Source: UBA1858 sp965227695 (GTDB lineage: Bacteria; Pseudomonadota; Gammaproteobacteria; UBA4575). Taken from it: 64,000 nt of DNA. A program made the position numbers and the translations under genes. The DNA lies in assembly GCA_965227695.1 (NCBI GenBank), contig OZ245760.1, positions 1,922,001-1,986,000 of the forward strand, in the 5' to 3' direction. The notes under the pieces are model-generated. The model did not search any database. It was not told where the DNA came from and saw nothing but the letters and a program-made list of their open reading frames with translations. This document shows positions 8,414 to 17,321 of this stretch, in pieces. Position 1 is the stretch's first letter; each line of letters opens with the position of its first letter.

Positions 8414-10684
8414 ATGAAACGAATACTAGTCAATGCTACTCAGCAAGAGGAATTGCGTGTTGCAATGGTCGATGGCCAAAAGCTTTACGACCTCGATATC
8501 GAAGTTCCCTCGCAAGAACAAAAAAAAGCAAATATATACAAAGGCATTATTACTCGGGTTGAGCCGAGTCTCGAAGCCGCTTTTGTTAATTATGGCGTCG
8601 AACGCCACGGTTTTCTCCCCTTCAAGGAGATTTCCAAGCTTTACTTCAAAAAAGAACACAGCACGCCAGCCGGCGAAAGACCGCCAATCAAAGACCTGAT
8701 CGAAGAAGGCCAGCAACTGATCGTTCAGGTCGAACGTGAAGAGAGAGGCAACAAAGGGGCTGCGCTGACAACCTTCATCAGTCTGGCCGGACGTTACCTG
8801 GTGTTAATGCCTAATAATCCACGCGCAGGAGGTGTCTCACGCCGTATAGAAGGCGAAGACAGAAATCAGGTGCGTGAAGCAATAAGCAAGGTAAACATCC
8901 CGCACGGAATGGGCGCTATTGTGCGCACGGCCGGAGTTGGCCGGACCAGCGACGAACTTGGCTGGGACATTGCGTACCTGGAAAAAGTCTGGAAAGCCAT
9001 TGAACATGCCGCAGAACAAAAACAGGAGCCTTTTCTGATCTACCAGGAAAGCAACGCCATGATCCGCGCCTTGCGTGACCACTTCCGTGATGACATCAAT
9101 GAAATTATTATTGATGACAAAAAAGTATACCAGGATGCCTATCATTTCCTCGAACAGGTCATGCCCAATGATCTGCGTAAACTAAAGCACTACGATGACC
9201 ATGTCCCATTATTCAATCGTTACCAAATTGAAGCCCAGATAGAGTCGGCTTTTCAGCGCGAAGTATCACTGCCTTCGGGCGGTGCCATCGTCATCGACCA
9301 CACTGAAGCCCTGCTCTCCATAGATATCAACTCAGCCCGCGCCACCAAAGGCAGTGACATTGAACAAACAGCATTACAGACCAACCTTGAGGCGGCAGAC
9401 GAAATTGCCCGTCAACTGCGATTACGCGATCTGGGCGGACTCATTGTTGTTGACTTCATCGATATGCTGTCGAACAAGAATCAGCGCGAAGTGGAAAACC
9501 GCTTGAAAGCAGCCGTGGAAGTCGATCGCGCACGCATTCAGATTGGCCGTATTTCACGTTTTGGTTTACTGGAAATGTCTCGCCAGCGCCTGCGCCCTTC
9601 TCTGGGTGAATCGAGTGAAATAGTCTGCCCCAGATGCACAGGTCATGGCACCATTCGTACCAGTGAATCGCTTGCACTGGCGATCCTGAGACTGCTTGAA
9701 GAAGAAGCCATGAAAGACAAGACAGGGAAAGTCATCGCACGCGTACCGGTAGAAGTGGGCACATTCCTGCTGAATGAAAAACGCCTGTCATTACAGGAAA
9801 TCGAGCATCGCCATAAAATCGACCTGATTGTCGTGCCACAGTCCAACATGGAAACCCCGCACTTTGAAGTTCAGCGCGTACGAACCGACGACAAAGAAAC
9901 ACAAGGAAAAACAAGCTACGAACTCAGCACACAGCAAGAAGAAGATCTGGAAATCACAACAACGACAAGACGCAATGTTGAAAAACCAGCGGTGTCAACC
10001 ATAAGCATGGACACACCCGCACCTGCCGTCGCGCCACAGGCCGAGAGTAAAGCACAGGATAAAACCACCTCCCGGGGTATTGTGGCAAGACTTATTGGCT
10101 GGCTGTTTGACGATACCACTGAAGAAGAAAGCAAACAGCAAACCCGCCGTGCTTCAACCAGAAATCAGGGCAGTGGTCGCAATAATAATCGGTCACGTAA
10201 TAATAACCGTCGCCGCAATCCCGGTCAGCGTAACCAGGGGCGTCGTGCGAACCGAAATATTGATAAAAATGAAACACAACGCGACGAGAGTCGCAGTGAA
10301 GGGGGAAAAAAGCGTCACGATAATCGCAGCAACAATCCGCGTAGCCGCAATAGCGGTCGCCAGAGAGGACAGCGGCAGAAGAATCCTTCCGCAGAGCAAA
10401 ATGTTGATCAGGGAAAACAATCCGCATCACAATCACCAGACAGCTCGCCGCCTCCGCAGGGATCAAGCGCCCCTTCCGGGAACAGCAATCCGCGTCCTTC
10501 GCGAGAAACAGATAAAAAAGTTTCAGATAGTCAACCTGCAGACGCGGGTAAGGCGGAAACACCGGGAAATCATCCGCCTGAAACTAAAAGCCCGTCGCGA
10601 CATGGCCAGGCGGACACACCTGCTACGGCTACGGCATCAGCAAAGGCAGAGCCATCATCAACAGTCAGTCGCAGCGATCGCTAA
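8414..10684 (+). CDS. rne: Ribonuclease E
   Basis: Main endoribonuclease of mRNA decay and of rRNA/tRNA processing, scaffold of the degradosome. The catalytic half shows the S1 domain (NIYKGIITRVEPSLEAAFV), metal ligands D304 (LLSIDINSA) and D347 (VVDFIDM), and the Zn-link CPRCTGHG with C405 and C408, each one position beyond the E. coli numbering. At about 552-565 RGIVARLIGWLF looks like the amphipathic membrane-anchor helix. The remaining ~190 residues are low-complexity, Arg/Asn-rich (about 580-650) and then Ser/Pro-rich, as in degradosome scaffolds. At 756 residues it is shorter than the 1061 of E. coli, so the partner-binding sites probably differ. Confidence 0.97.
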   Translation: MKRILVNATQQEELRVAMVDGQKLYDLDIEVPSQEQKKANIYKGIITRVEPSLEAAFVNYGVERHGFLPFKEISKLYFKKEHSTPAGERPPIKDLIEEGQQLIVQVEREERGNKGAALTTFISLAGRYLVLMPNNPRAGGVSRRIEGEDRNQVREAISKVNIPHGMGAIVRTAGVGRTSDELGWDIAYLEKVWKAIEHAAEQKQEPFLIYQESNAMIRALRDHFRDDINEIIIDDKKVYQDAYHFLEQVMPNDLRKLKHYDDHVPLFNRYQIEAQIESAFQREVSLPSGGAIVIDHTEALLSIDINSARATKGSDIEQTALQTNLEAADEIARQLRLRDLGGLIVVDFIDMLSNKNQREVENRLKAAVEVDRARIQIGRISRFGLLEMSRQRLRPSLGESSEIVCPRCTGHGTIRTSESLALAILRLLEEEAMKDKTGKVIARVPVEVGTFLLNEKRLSLQEIEHRHKIDLIVVPQSNMETPHFEVQRVRTDDKETQGKTSYELSTQQEEDLEITTTTRRNVEKPAVSTISMDTPAPAVAPQAESKAQDKTTSRGIVARLIGWLFDDTTEEESKQQTRRASTRNQGSGRNNNRSRNNNRRRNPGQRNQGRRANRNIDKNETQRDESRSEGGKKRHDNRSNNPRSRNSGRQRGQRQKNPSAEQNVDQGKQSASQSPDSSPPPQGSSAPSGNSNPRPSRETDKKVSDSQPADAGKAETPGNHPPETKSPSRHGQADTPATATASAKAEPSSTVSRSDR

Positions 10685-10698
10685 TTTCGGCCCTCCGG

Positions 10699-10731
10699 TT
10701 AAAGGTGGTGCCTTTTGCGCATCACCTTTAA
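10699..10731. terminator. Convergent inverted repeat between rne and the phosphatase gene
   Basis: TTAAAGGTG (10699-10707) and CACCTTTAA (10723-10731) are perfect 9-bp inverted arms with a 15-base loop, 14 bp beyond the rne stop. The left arm overlaps the stop codon of the convergent phosphatase gene. There is no T-run on either side, so termination is plausible but not certain. Confidence 0.4.
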
Positions 10732-11190
10732 CAGGTTCCAGCATCCTTCTTCGATCAATGTAAAAACCACATCGAATAACTCACTATCGCGATAATAGGG
10801 ATCAGGAACTTCCTCACCTGCCCTGCCGGGATGGTAATTCAGGAAAAGTTCTATTTTGTCACGATGCATCAAGGGAGATTTGACCTGCAGGAAACTCATA
10901 TTGGCGTTATCCATTGGCAGGATATAACTAAACTTTTCAAAGTCTGCTTCAGTGACCTTGCGTGCTTTGGCTGCAGAAATATCATAACCTTTTTCGCGGG
11001 CGGAAACACATGCCCGGGGATCCGGCTGCTTGCCGACATGAAATGCATGGGTGCCTGCAGAGTCCGTATAAATCACATCATCCAGGCCATGCGAATGGAC
11101 CAGATGCTTAAATACCCCTTCCGCGGTTGGTGAACGACAGATATTTCCCATGCACACAAACAGAATGTCAATTTTTGGCGGATCTAGCAT
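10699..11190 (-). CDS. Low-molecular-weight protein-tyrosine phosphatase
   Basis: Dephosphorylates phosphotyrosine through a cysteinyl-phosphate intermediate. The 163-residue protein has the P-loop CMGNICRS with catalytic C13 and R19 and the general-acid loop VPDPYY near residue 130, both complete. Members near polysaccharide loci act with a tyrosine kinase, but no kinase or export genes lie nearby, so the target is unknown. Translation starts at ATG 11190. A small membrane-protein gene on the same strand ends 38 bp upstream and may share the transcript. Confidence 0.93.
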   Translation of the reverse strand: MLDPPKIDILFVCMGNICRSPTAEGVFKHLVHSHGLDDVIYTDSAGTHAFHVGKQPDPRACVSAREKGYDISAAKARKVTEADFEKFSYILPMDNANMSFLQVKSPLMHRDKIELFLNYHPGRAGEEVPDPYYRDSELFDVVFTLIEEGCWNLLKVMRKRHHL

Positions 11191-11228
11191 GAGAATTTCA
11201 AAGTCAGTGTTATTCGCGCAAAGCTGAA

Positions 11229-11471
11229 TTATTTCTTAATGGAAGCCGTCGCAAGTGCCCATAGTATTGCCTTGCCGCACCATAGCGCCAGGTAAAAAAT
11301 AAACACCTGCTTCCAGATATCCAGATTGATAAAGTTAATATTTTCCATAATATGCTTTTTCATGTGATCAGTGGGCACACCGCCGACAAACACTTCATAT
11401 ATGGGGATTAACACAAACGCGATAACCAGCGCGATGATTAAAAATATAAAAGCTCTTTTAATTAGTATCAT
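11229..11471 (-). CDS. Small hypothetical inner-membrane protein (two TM segments)
   Basis: Not recognised as a known family. From ATG 11471 the product is 80 residues with a hydrophobic segment near the N-terminus (about 6-26) and another at about 58-75 (VFIFYLALWCGKAILWALA), separated by a polar loop, so both ends should lie on the same membrane face. A TTG two codons upstream is a possible alternative start. It precedes the tyrosine-phosphatase gene and follows the decayed dihydroorotase. Coding status is supported by sensible membrane topology and orientation only. Confidence 0.55.
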   Translation of the reverse strand: MILIKRAFIFLIIALVIAFVLIPIYEVFVGGVPTDHMKKHIMENINFINLDIWKQVFIFYLALWCGKAILWALATASIKK

Positions 11472-11526
11472 TATCAACTTCAGGCAGCAAACTCAATTCT
11501 TTTACCCGATAAGCATCGGTTGTAAA

Positions 11527-12120
11527 TTAACCATCATCGACTACTATTTCACCGTTTACAATCGTTGTATTGACACGGGAGCGAACTGATAGCCGTCAAA
11601 CGGGGAACAGCCACACTTGTAAAACACTTTTCCGGACGATCCTGCGTGCCACCAGCCGTATCAATCAAGGCAATATCGGCCCGGTACACTTAAGAATATA
11701 CCTTCTATCAATAGTTGAGGCTACACTTCAACTGTCGCATCTCGTCCATATTGTCATTGGCAGCGCCCAGCTAAAACGCGTAATTCCCGCAGTATCCCGA
11801 AACTTCTCTTTCAGTTTTGTGCGGAGTAATAGAGGATGGTTTGACATTCGGCATATCAAAACACTGGCGATCCCGCCTGCGATTGCCCACGACTCGGACG
11901 CCGACCCGCCCTTATGTGTCTGCCCTGGTTCCCGAAAGTGGGCCGGATCATCAATCATCCCCGGGGCGACCGGTTTACCCTCCGCATCAATTACATTTCC
12001 TGCATTTTTACCATGCAATCCGGGACCCGTCTGGCGAATACGCCCATTATCGATAAAGATATCCTGTTGGACAATCTGCCCCACATTTACGATTGAACCT
12101 TTAAGTACATATATAGACAA
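11527..12120 (-). pseudogene. Decayed dihydroorotase with large internal deletion
   Basis: Remains of a zinc-dependent dihydroorotase of the amidohydrolase family. From TTG 12120 the first part reads like the N-terminus (LKGSIVNVGQIVQQDIFIDNG, then APGMIDDPAHFREPGQTHKG, the metal-site HFREPG motif) and LGAANDNMDEMRQLK can be followed with frame changes to about 11725. Two stops follow. Then only C-terminal pieces remain: ADIALIDT, YKCGCSPFDGYQF and, after a further +1 shift, RSRVNTTIVNGEIVVDDG with stop at 11527. About 250-280 central residues, including the other metal ligands and carbamylated Lys, are missing. The gene cannot be functional; an intact copy elsewhere is expected. Confidence 0.85.
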
Positions 12121-12592
12121 TACGTCGCCTTGTGCGCCTGTATTCACAAAATACGTTCCGAAGACCTTTTATCCAGCTTACTGTATCCGATAAAAATAAG
12201 CACGTCAGATGTTATTATTTACACCGGTCTGATGAGCAAATGTCCGACATGTACTCTCAGGCTAAGAGAATATCTGAAGGATCACTCGTTTTACCCTTAG
12301 CCTGTGTCAGGCGCAAAGCCCAGCGCGGATATTTGATTGAACAATTCCTCGTTCTGCACGGACCCGGCCGATCATCTCAGTAAGCCATTGCTCGAGCAAC
12401 ATAAACAATTCCGCAAAGTTGTCAATCAACTGTGTTATTTAATAATTATCTGTCTGACAAACAAGTGATTCAATCAACACTTGCATATCATTAGCTGACA
12501 CATCACAAAAGTCATCCTGCTGTAACACAGATTTGAAACCATCTGTCGCTCTGATCAAGAACGCTTTAGCTTTAGAAGACATAAAGGAATAC
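12121..12592. other. Intergenic region upstream of the beta-helix gene
   Basis: About 470 bp with no gene I can recognise. Short open frames here lack ribosome-binding sites and family features. It may contain more debris from the decayed dihydroorotase locus and the promoter of the downstream secreted protein, but no clear -35/-10 pair stands out. Confidence 0.4.
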
Positions 12593-14203
12593 ATGATGAA
12601 AATAAAAAAACAGCCCTTCCCGGCAAGGTCCCTGATGCTTGCCTCCGTGCTCGGCTCGGCAGCCCTGGTACCGGGTAGCGCATTTGCCAGCCAGTACATT
12701 GTGAACGATGCGGGTGATAGCATGACACCCGGCACACTACGCCACGCACTGGAAGTTGCACAAGCCAGTGACATTCGCATTGCCAAAAATGTTGGCGACA
12801 TTACCATTGATAGTACTCTCACCTATAGCAGCATGCACCCATTGACCATTTTTGGCAGCGGTCAGACCATCAAAACCAGTGAAGATGTGACTCTATTGGC
12901 ACTGACACAGGGTGCCGACCTTACTGCCAAAAATCTTGATTTTCAGGGCCCGGGTGGTTTCAGTGTCAATCAGCGCGCAGACCTTGATGGCATGTCGGGC
13001 AAGGGAATATTTATTGATGTGCGGGATGATCAGCAGGGCACGGTAAATATGCACCTGAGAAATGTATCCGTATCAAATGTTTCCAACCATGGCATTCATA
13101 TTTCTGACTGCACACTTGCAGATGCGTGCGGTTCAGGCAGCGGTGGCAGTGGTGACGGTTCTGATGCATCGATTAACGTACAGTTCCGCAACGTCACCGT
13201 CGATAATGCCGGTAATGGCAAATTTGACGCAGATGGCCTGCGTGTCGATGAGCGCGGTAAAGGCAATATCTTCTTTAATTCATTTAATTCAACGTTTAAA
13301 AATGTTGGCGCGGATGGTGTCGAGCTGGATGAGGGTGACAGTGGCAGTATCTATGCTTTCACAAGACACACCACATTTGACAGCAATGGCAATTACTGCG
13401 ATCCAGACCGTTTCATCTTCGAAGAAGAGTTAACCTTCAGTGGCCAGCTCAGCGATATGCAAATTGAACAGGCCAGACTGGACAATCTGAATAATGAATT
13501 TGTTGAAAATCAGATCAATAACGACTTCACGTGTGTCGAAGCTGAAGCCGAATACGATGCGGATAACAATGAAACAACAATAGAGTTTGGTTTAGACCTT
13601 GATGATGGTATTGACCTGGATGAGGCAGGCAATGGTTCTATTATCATGACCATGGTCAGATCGACTGTCAGTGCCAATCAGGATGAAGGTGTCGATCTGG
13701 ACGAAGAAGGCAAAGGCGACATGATTTTCAAAATGGTCAAATCTGAAGTCACCGATAACCGTGACGATGGCGTTAAGCTGACCGAGGAAGATCAGGGCAG
13801 CGTCGAAGCCAAAGTCGTAAAATCTACCGCAAGCGGCAACGATAAAGGCTTCGTTTTTGAAGAGTTTGATAATGGCAGCGTATGGTTTGATATCATAAGA
13901 ACGGATGCGATTAATAACGGTAACGACAGCTTTGAAGTCGAAGAGTCTGATCAAGGCAGCCTGGAAGGACGCGTTATTAAAGCCATTTCGACTGGCAATG
14001 ACGGCAAAGGCTTCGATCTCAAGGAGACCGGCAATGGTGGACTGTCTGTAAAATTCATACGAACCATGACAGATAACGGACCTGCTGGAGATAAAGAAGA
14101 TGGTATAGAAGCTGATCAGGAAGATGCCGGAAATGGCAGCATCAAAATTCGTGCTTCAGATATCATTGGTGGTGTTGATCTTGATGGCGTAGAACAGATC
14201 TAG
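12593..14203 (+). CDS. Secreted right-handed beta-helix repeat protein
   Basis: Function unknown; probably an extracellular or outer-surface protein. From ATG 12593 (AAAGGA four bases upstream) the product is 536 residues with an N-terminal signal peptide ending near SAFAS. The N-terminal block (DAGDSMTPGTLRHALEVA) is typical of secreted parallel beta-helix proteins. At least nine repeats of about 27 residues follow, each built on G(V/I)xLDExGxGSI then a hydrophobic strand and an Asn/Asp turn; most lie at 13600-14170. The repeated DLDE/DExG loops make it very acidic, which could bind cations. No catalytic motif of pectate lyases was found. No sorting tail is visible. It stands alone with its own terminator. 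Confidence 0.8.
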   Translation: MMKIKKQPFPARSLMLASVLGSAALVPGSAFASQYIVNDAGDSMTPGTLRHALEVAQASDIRIAKNVGDITIDSTLTYSSMHPLTIFGSGQTIKTSEDVTLLALTQGADLTAKNLDFQGPGGFSVNQRADLDGMSGKGIFIDVRDDQQGTVNMHLRNVSVSNVSNHGIHISDCTLADACGSGSGGSGDGSDASINVQFRNVTVDNAGNGKFDADGLRVDERGKGNIFFNSFNSTFKNVGADGVELDEGDSGSIYAFTRHTTFDSNGNYCDPDRFIFEEELTFSGQLSDMQIEQARLDNLNNEFVENQINNDFTCVEAEAEYDADNNETTIEFGLDLDDGIDLDEAGNGSIIMTMVRSTVSANQDEGVDLDEEGKGDMIFKMVKSEVTDNRDDGVKLTEEDQGSVEAKVVKSTASGNDKGFVFEEFDNGSVWFDIIRTDAINNGNDSFEVEESDQGSLEGRVIKAISTGNDGKGFDLKETGNGGLSVKFIRTMTDNGPAGDKEDGIEADQEDAGNGSIKIRASDIIGGVDLDGVEQI

Positions 14204-14226
14204 GTTCGTCATTCACCATTACAATA

Positions 14227-14256
14227 AAAGGCTCCCTTTATGGGAGCCTTTTTATT
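14227..14256 (+). terminator. Rho-independent terminator after beta-helix gene
   Basis: Stem AAAGGCTCCC (14227-14236) and GGGAGCCTTT with a 5-base loop TTTAT, followed by TTTT. It is 24 bp after the stop codon. The stem also begins with an A-run, so it can work in both directions for the convergent gene at 14289. Confidence 0.9.
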
Positions 14257-14288
14257 TGTATATTATCAATCAGCCCTGAAAGAAAACC

Positions 14289-14660
14289 TTAAGGTGTCGA
14301 TGAGAGCTCCAGTGCAGACTGTTCTGTATCCGGGGTACCCTTTGCCGGATTGAGGTCAGCCGCTTCGCTCACAGCGGGTAATGTAAATTTGCTGCACTGC
14401 CAGCCCCATGATTGTTGTTTATCAATGAATTCATTCATGCGCGCTTCGCAATACCCTGCTTCAGCGCGGGCATGCCAGAGTGTCTCCATACCAGAGCCTT
14501 TATCATAGCGAACTTCACATGGCACCGAAGCATTATCATTATGATAGACAAGCTGAATAATGCGCTTGACACCATTACTCTCACATACATAGTTTTCATT
14601 CGCCAGAGCCGTTGTTGGTACCAGGATCACGGATACCGCAAGACAGATAAACAGTTTCAT
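14289..14660 (-). CDS. Small secreted protein of unknown function, four cysteines
   Basis: From ATG 14660 a 123-residue product with a clear signal peptide (KLFICLAVSVILVPTTALA, cleavage near ANE). The mature part has four cysteines (YVCES, VPCEVRY, GYCEARM, WQCSKF) that could form two disulfides in the periplasm, and conserved-looking blocks VPCEVRYDKG, LWHARAEAGYCEA and WGWQC that I associate with a widespread uncharacterised gammaproteobacterial family. The C-terminal ~25 residues are low complexity. A TTG two codons upstream is a less likely start. Shares the bidirectional terminator at 14227-14256 with the convergent beta-helix gene. Confidence 0.75.
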   Translation of the reverse strand: MKLFICLAVSVILVPTTALANENYVCESNGVKRIIQLVYHNDNASVPCEVRYDKGSGMETLWHARAEAGYCEARMNEFIDKQQSWGWQCSKFTLPAVSEAADLNPAKGTPDTEQSALELSSTP

Positions 14661-14801
14661 AGACAACTCGCTTAATTAATATGTTCGTCATTATTGTTAC
14701 GTTATTGTCTATTTGATGCCATGTTACTCTGAACCGTCTGGCTGCTTAATCAGACAGCTCGTAGGCTTCGCTGCAAGAACCGACACAAAAAAGCATGTCA
14801 C

Positions 14802-16265
14802 TTAGGTACCGCAAAACGTTTTATATGGACCAAATTCTTTTGGCGCTGGCTGGGCATAATCCTGGTCTTGTGCGCGTTCACTGTAGGGATCACTAAGTAC
14901 ACCAAGCAATCTTTCAAACAGATCATAGTTGTGTTCTCTGGTCGCCTGTTCAAGAGCTTCTTCCACTTTATGATTACGGGGGATATACACCGGATTTACC
15001 TGCTGCATTAACCGGACACTTTGGTCACGGTCAAGTGCATCCCTGTCCAGGCGTGCCTGCCATTGTGGAAGCCATGACAGAAATCCTGATGCATCGTCAA
15101 ATAACTGGCTGACATGTTGGGTCTCACCTAACTGAACCTGTATAAGCTGCCTGAATAAACTCGTATAATCAACATGTTGATTCTCCATCGAAGCCAACAG
15201 GTCATTTGCCAGCATCATATCGTCTTGCTCACTATCAGTTAAACCCAGTTTTTTTCGCATCCCGTCCAGCCAATACTGATGATAGTAATCAGGAAACTGG
15301 TTCAATATGTCTGTTGCCAATGCAACAGCTTCATCACTGTTTTCATTGATCAGGGGCAATAATGTTTCGGCGAACCGTGCCAGATTCCATTGCGCAATGG
15401 CAGGTTGATTTTGATAGGCGTAACGACCATGCGTATCGATAGAACTGAACACGGTATGCGGGGAATATTCATCCATAAATGCACAAGGCCCGTAATCAAT
15501 CGTCTCCCCGGAGACGGTGACGTTGTCGGTATTCATCACACCATGTATAAATCCCACCAGCATCCATTGCGCGACCAGAGACGCCTGTGCATCACTGACC
15601 GCGTTTAGTAAATCAAGATACGGTGTTGCCGATGCAACCAGTGCCGGGTAATGCCGGTCAATAGTGTAGTCAGCAAGTTTTTGAACTTTTTTATTATCAC
15701 CCTGTGCCGCGAAGTACTGAAATGTGCCTATGCGGATGTGACTGGCGGCGACACGGGTCAGCACCGCACCGGGCAACGGTTCAGTCCGCATGATAGTTTC
15801 ACCCGTCAATACCGCCGCTAACGCCCGCGTGGTCGGAATCGCCAATGCATGCATGGCTTCACTCATAATATACTCACGTAATACCGGGCCGAGGGCAGCT
15901 TTGCCATCCCCACCGCGCGAATAAGGTGTCTTACCCGAGCCTTTCAGCTGAATATCGAAACGCTGCCCTGAGGGAGAGATAATTTCGCCGAGCAGGAGTG
16001 CACGCCCATCTCCCAACTGTGCTGAATAGTGACCAAACTGGTGTCCCGCATAGGCCTGGGCCAACGGCTCGGCCTCATCAGTGACTTTATTCCCGGAAAA
16101 TACACCGGTAATCGTTTGCTCATCAATATCAGCCAGACCAAGGCTGTCTGCCAGCGAATGATTGAACTTGATTAGTGCCGGAGCGGGAACCGTTGCAGCA
16201 TTCCAGGCGGTAAAAAAACCCTCAAGTTGCTGCGCGTAGGTATTATCAAACTTAAACATAGACAT
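14802..16265 (-). CDS. selO: SelO, protein adenylyltransferase (YdiU)
   Basis: Pseudokinase-fold enzyme that transfers AMP from ATP to Ser/Thr/Tyr of proteins, linked to redox stress. From ATG 16265 it is 487 residues, close to E. coli YdiU (478). Conserved blocks: GHYSAQLGDGRALLLGE, QLKGSGKTPYSRGGDGKA with the nucleotide-binding Lys, LREYIMSEAMHAL, HGVMNTDN and DYGPCAFMD (DFG-equivalent metal site). The C-terminus ends FCGT, keeping the Cys that replaces selenocysteine of the eukaryotic protein. Divergent from the CBS-domain gene. No regulatory site was recognised in the 90-bp spacer. Confidence 0.95.
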   Translation of the reverse strand: MSMFKFDNTYAQQLEGFFTAWNAATVPAPALIKFNHSLADSLGLADIDEQTITGVFSGNKVTDEAEPLAQAYAGHQFGHYSAQLGDGRALLLGEIISPSGQRFDIQLKGSGKTPYSRGGDGKAALGPVLREYIMSEAMHALAIPTTRALAAVLTGETIMRTEPLPGAVLTRVAASHIRIGTFQYFAAQGDNKKVQKLADYTIDRHYPALVASATPYLDLLNAVSDAQASLVAQWMLVGFIHGVMNTDNVTVSGETIDYGPCAFMDEYSPHTVFSSIDTHGRYAYQNQPAIAQWNLARFAETLLPLINENSDEAVALATDILNQFPDYYHQYWLDGMRKKLGLTDSEQDDMMLANDLLASMENQHVDYTSLFRQLIQVQLGETQHVSQLFDDASGFLSWLPQWQARLDRDALDRDQSVRLMQQVNPVYIPRNHKVEEALEQATREHNYDLFERLLGVLSDPYSERAQDQDYAQPAPKEFGPYKTFCGT

Positions 16266-16356
16266 AGACAAAGGTCGGTATATACACTGATTATATTCAT
16301 ATGATTAACAATCGTGGTGTTTAACAACGCATGTTTCAATATACAATAGCGGATAC

Positions 16357-16788
16357 ATGATGCATCACACTGTTGAGATAGCCATGAATGTCAATGATGT
16401 CATGAGTAAAACAGTAGTCAGTGTTGAAATGGATGACCGACTGGCTGAGGTCAAAAAGATTTTTGATCACACGCAATTCCATCATTTACTGGTTATAGAG
16501 AACGGCCAGTTAGTCGGCATCATTTCGGACAGGGACCTGTTTAAAGCCATTAGCCCGAATATTGGCACGCCGGCGGCATCAACAGGTGATGAAGCAACCC
16601 TTAATAAAAAGGCGCACCAGATAATGAGTCGAAAGCCAGTCACGATTAGCGAAGACGCCACCCTCGAACAGGCCATTGCGTTGATGAATCTCAGGCAGGT
16701 ATCGTGCCTGCCGGCGATTGACCCGTCTAATAAACCCAGTGGCATTTTAAGCTGGCGGGATATACTCAAGAGCCTGGTCCCCGCATGA
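16357..16788 (+). CDS. Tandem CBS-domain protein
   Basis: Stand-alone pair of CBS modules, which usually form a Bateman dimer binding adenine nucleotides and act as an energy sensor. First CBS about residues 14-70 (VMSKTVVSVEMDDRL...LVGIISDRDL), second about 88-140 (IMSRKPVTISEDATLEQA...PSGILSWRDI). No effector domain is attached, so the partner is unknown. ATG 16357 is taken; ATG 16384 (MNVNDVMSK) is an equally good start and fits the family better at its N-terminus. Divergent from selO. Confidence 0.85.
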   Translation: MMHHTVEIAMNVNDVMSKTVVSVEMDDRLAEVKKIFDHTQFHHLLVIENGQLVGIISDRDLFKAISPNIGTPAASTGDEATLNKKAHQIMSRKPVTISEDATLEQAIALMNLRQVSCLPAIDPSNKPSGILSWRDILKSLVPA

Positions 16789-16963
16789 TCAACCAACTAT
16801 CATCGCAATGAATATACTAAAAGCAAAGTGTCTGCAACATTCCAGCTGTTGCTGTTAATAAAATAAAGAAATATTAAACAGCACAGTTGTATATTTATAT
16901 CGATTATGACCGGGAAGCTACTATAGATGGTCATACTTTACCCATCACATAAGCAGTTTATTA

Positions 16964-16981
16964 GATCGCTTATGCGCGATC
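16964..16981 (-). terminator. Small hairpin downstream of the 102-residue ORF gene
   Basis: GATCGC (16964-16969) and GCGATC (16976-16981) with a 6-base loop, 28 bp after the stop of the leftward gene at 17010. No T-run. Weak evidence. A second short stem GCAACA/TGTTGC sits at 16834-16852. Confidence 0.25.
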
Positions 16982-17009
16982 ACTCAACCTTTCATAGACC
17001 CGATTGGCA

Positions 17010-17318
17010 CTAGATTTTGTGCTTTTCCCTGAATTGCTGAATCTCTTTTTCCACCTGGGCAGATATTTTATCCCTGTCTGCGCGGGAAAATATATTTCTT
17101 AGTTTTTCTTTTTCAGCCTCATCAACAATCCCGTCTTCAAGAGCCAGCTTTTCCATTAAATGCAGCTCACTTTCGCTGATAGTCTCGTCGTTGGCAAAAA
17201 CAACCAAAAAAGAATAATTCATTAACTCTTTTGCCCTGGATTTTTTGTCCACTCTTGTCCTTTTTAATGATTTGCCCGAATTCAGCCCAAATTGAATGGG
17301 AATAATTGCTTCCCTCAT
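17010..17318 (-). CDS. Hypothetical protein, TerB-like helical
   Basis: 102 residues, start ATG 17318, three bases after the stop of the cytochrome b561 gene, so surely co-transcribed. The central part (SFLVVFANDETISESELHLM, then KLALEDGIVDEAEKEKLRNI) has the pattern of alternating acidic loops and helices seen in TerB/co-chaperone-like folds (xDExxSxxExxxMxKLAxxDGxVDxxE). The ending is helical and charged. The ~33-residue basic N-terminus is less conserved-looking and an internal start at Met34 is possible. Function unknown; association with cytochrome b561 is only by position. Confidence 0.65.
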   Translation of the reverse strand: MREAIIPIQFGLNSGKSLKRTRVDKKSRAKELMNYSFLVVFANDETISESELHLMEKLALEDGIVDEAEKEKLRNIFSRADRDKISAQVEKEIQQFREKHKI

Positions 17319-17321
17319 GGA

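Noticed and set aside
10080..10763. Long second frame inside rne (+2)
   Set aside because: By-product of the low-complexity Arg/Asn/Ser-rich RNase E tail; no RBS and no family features.
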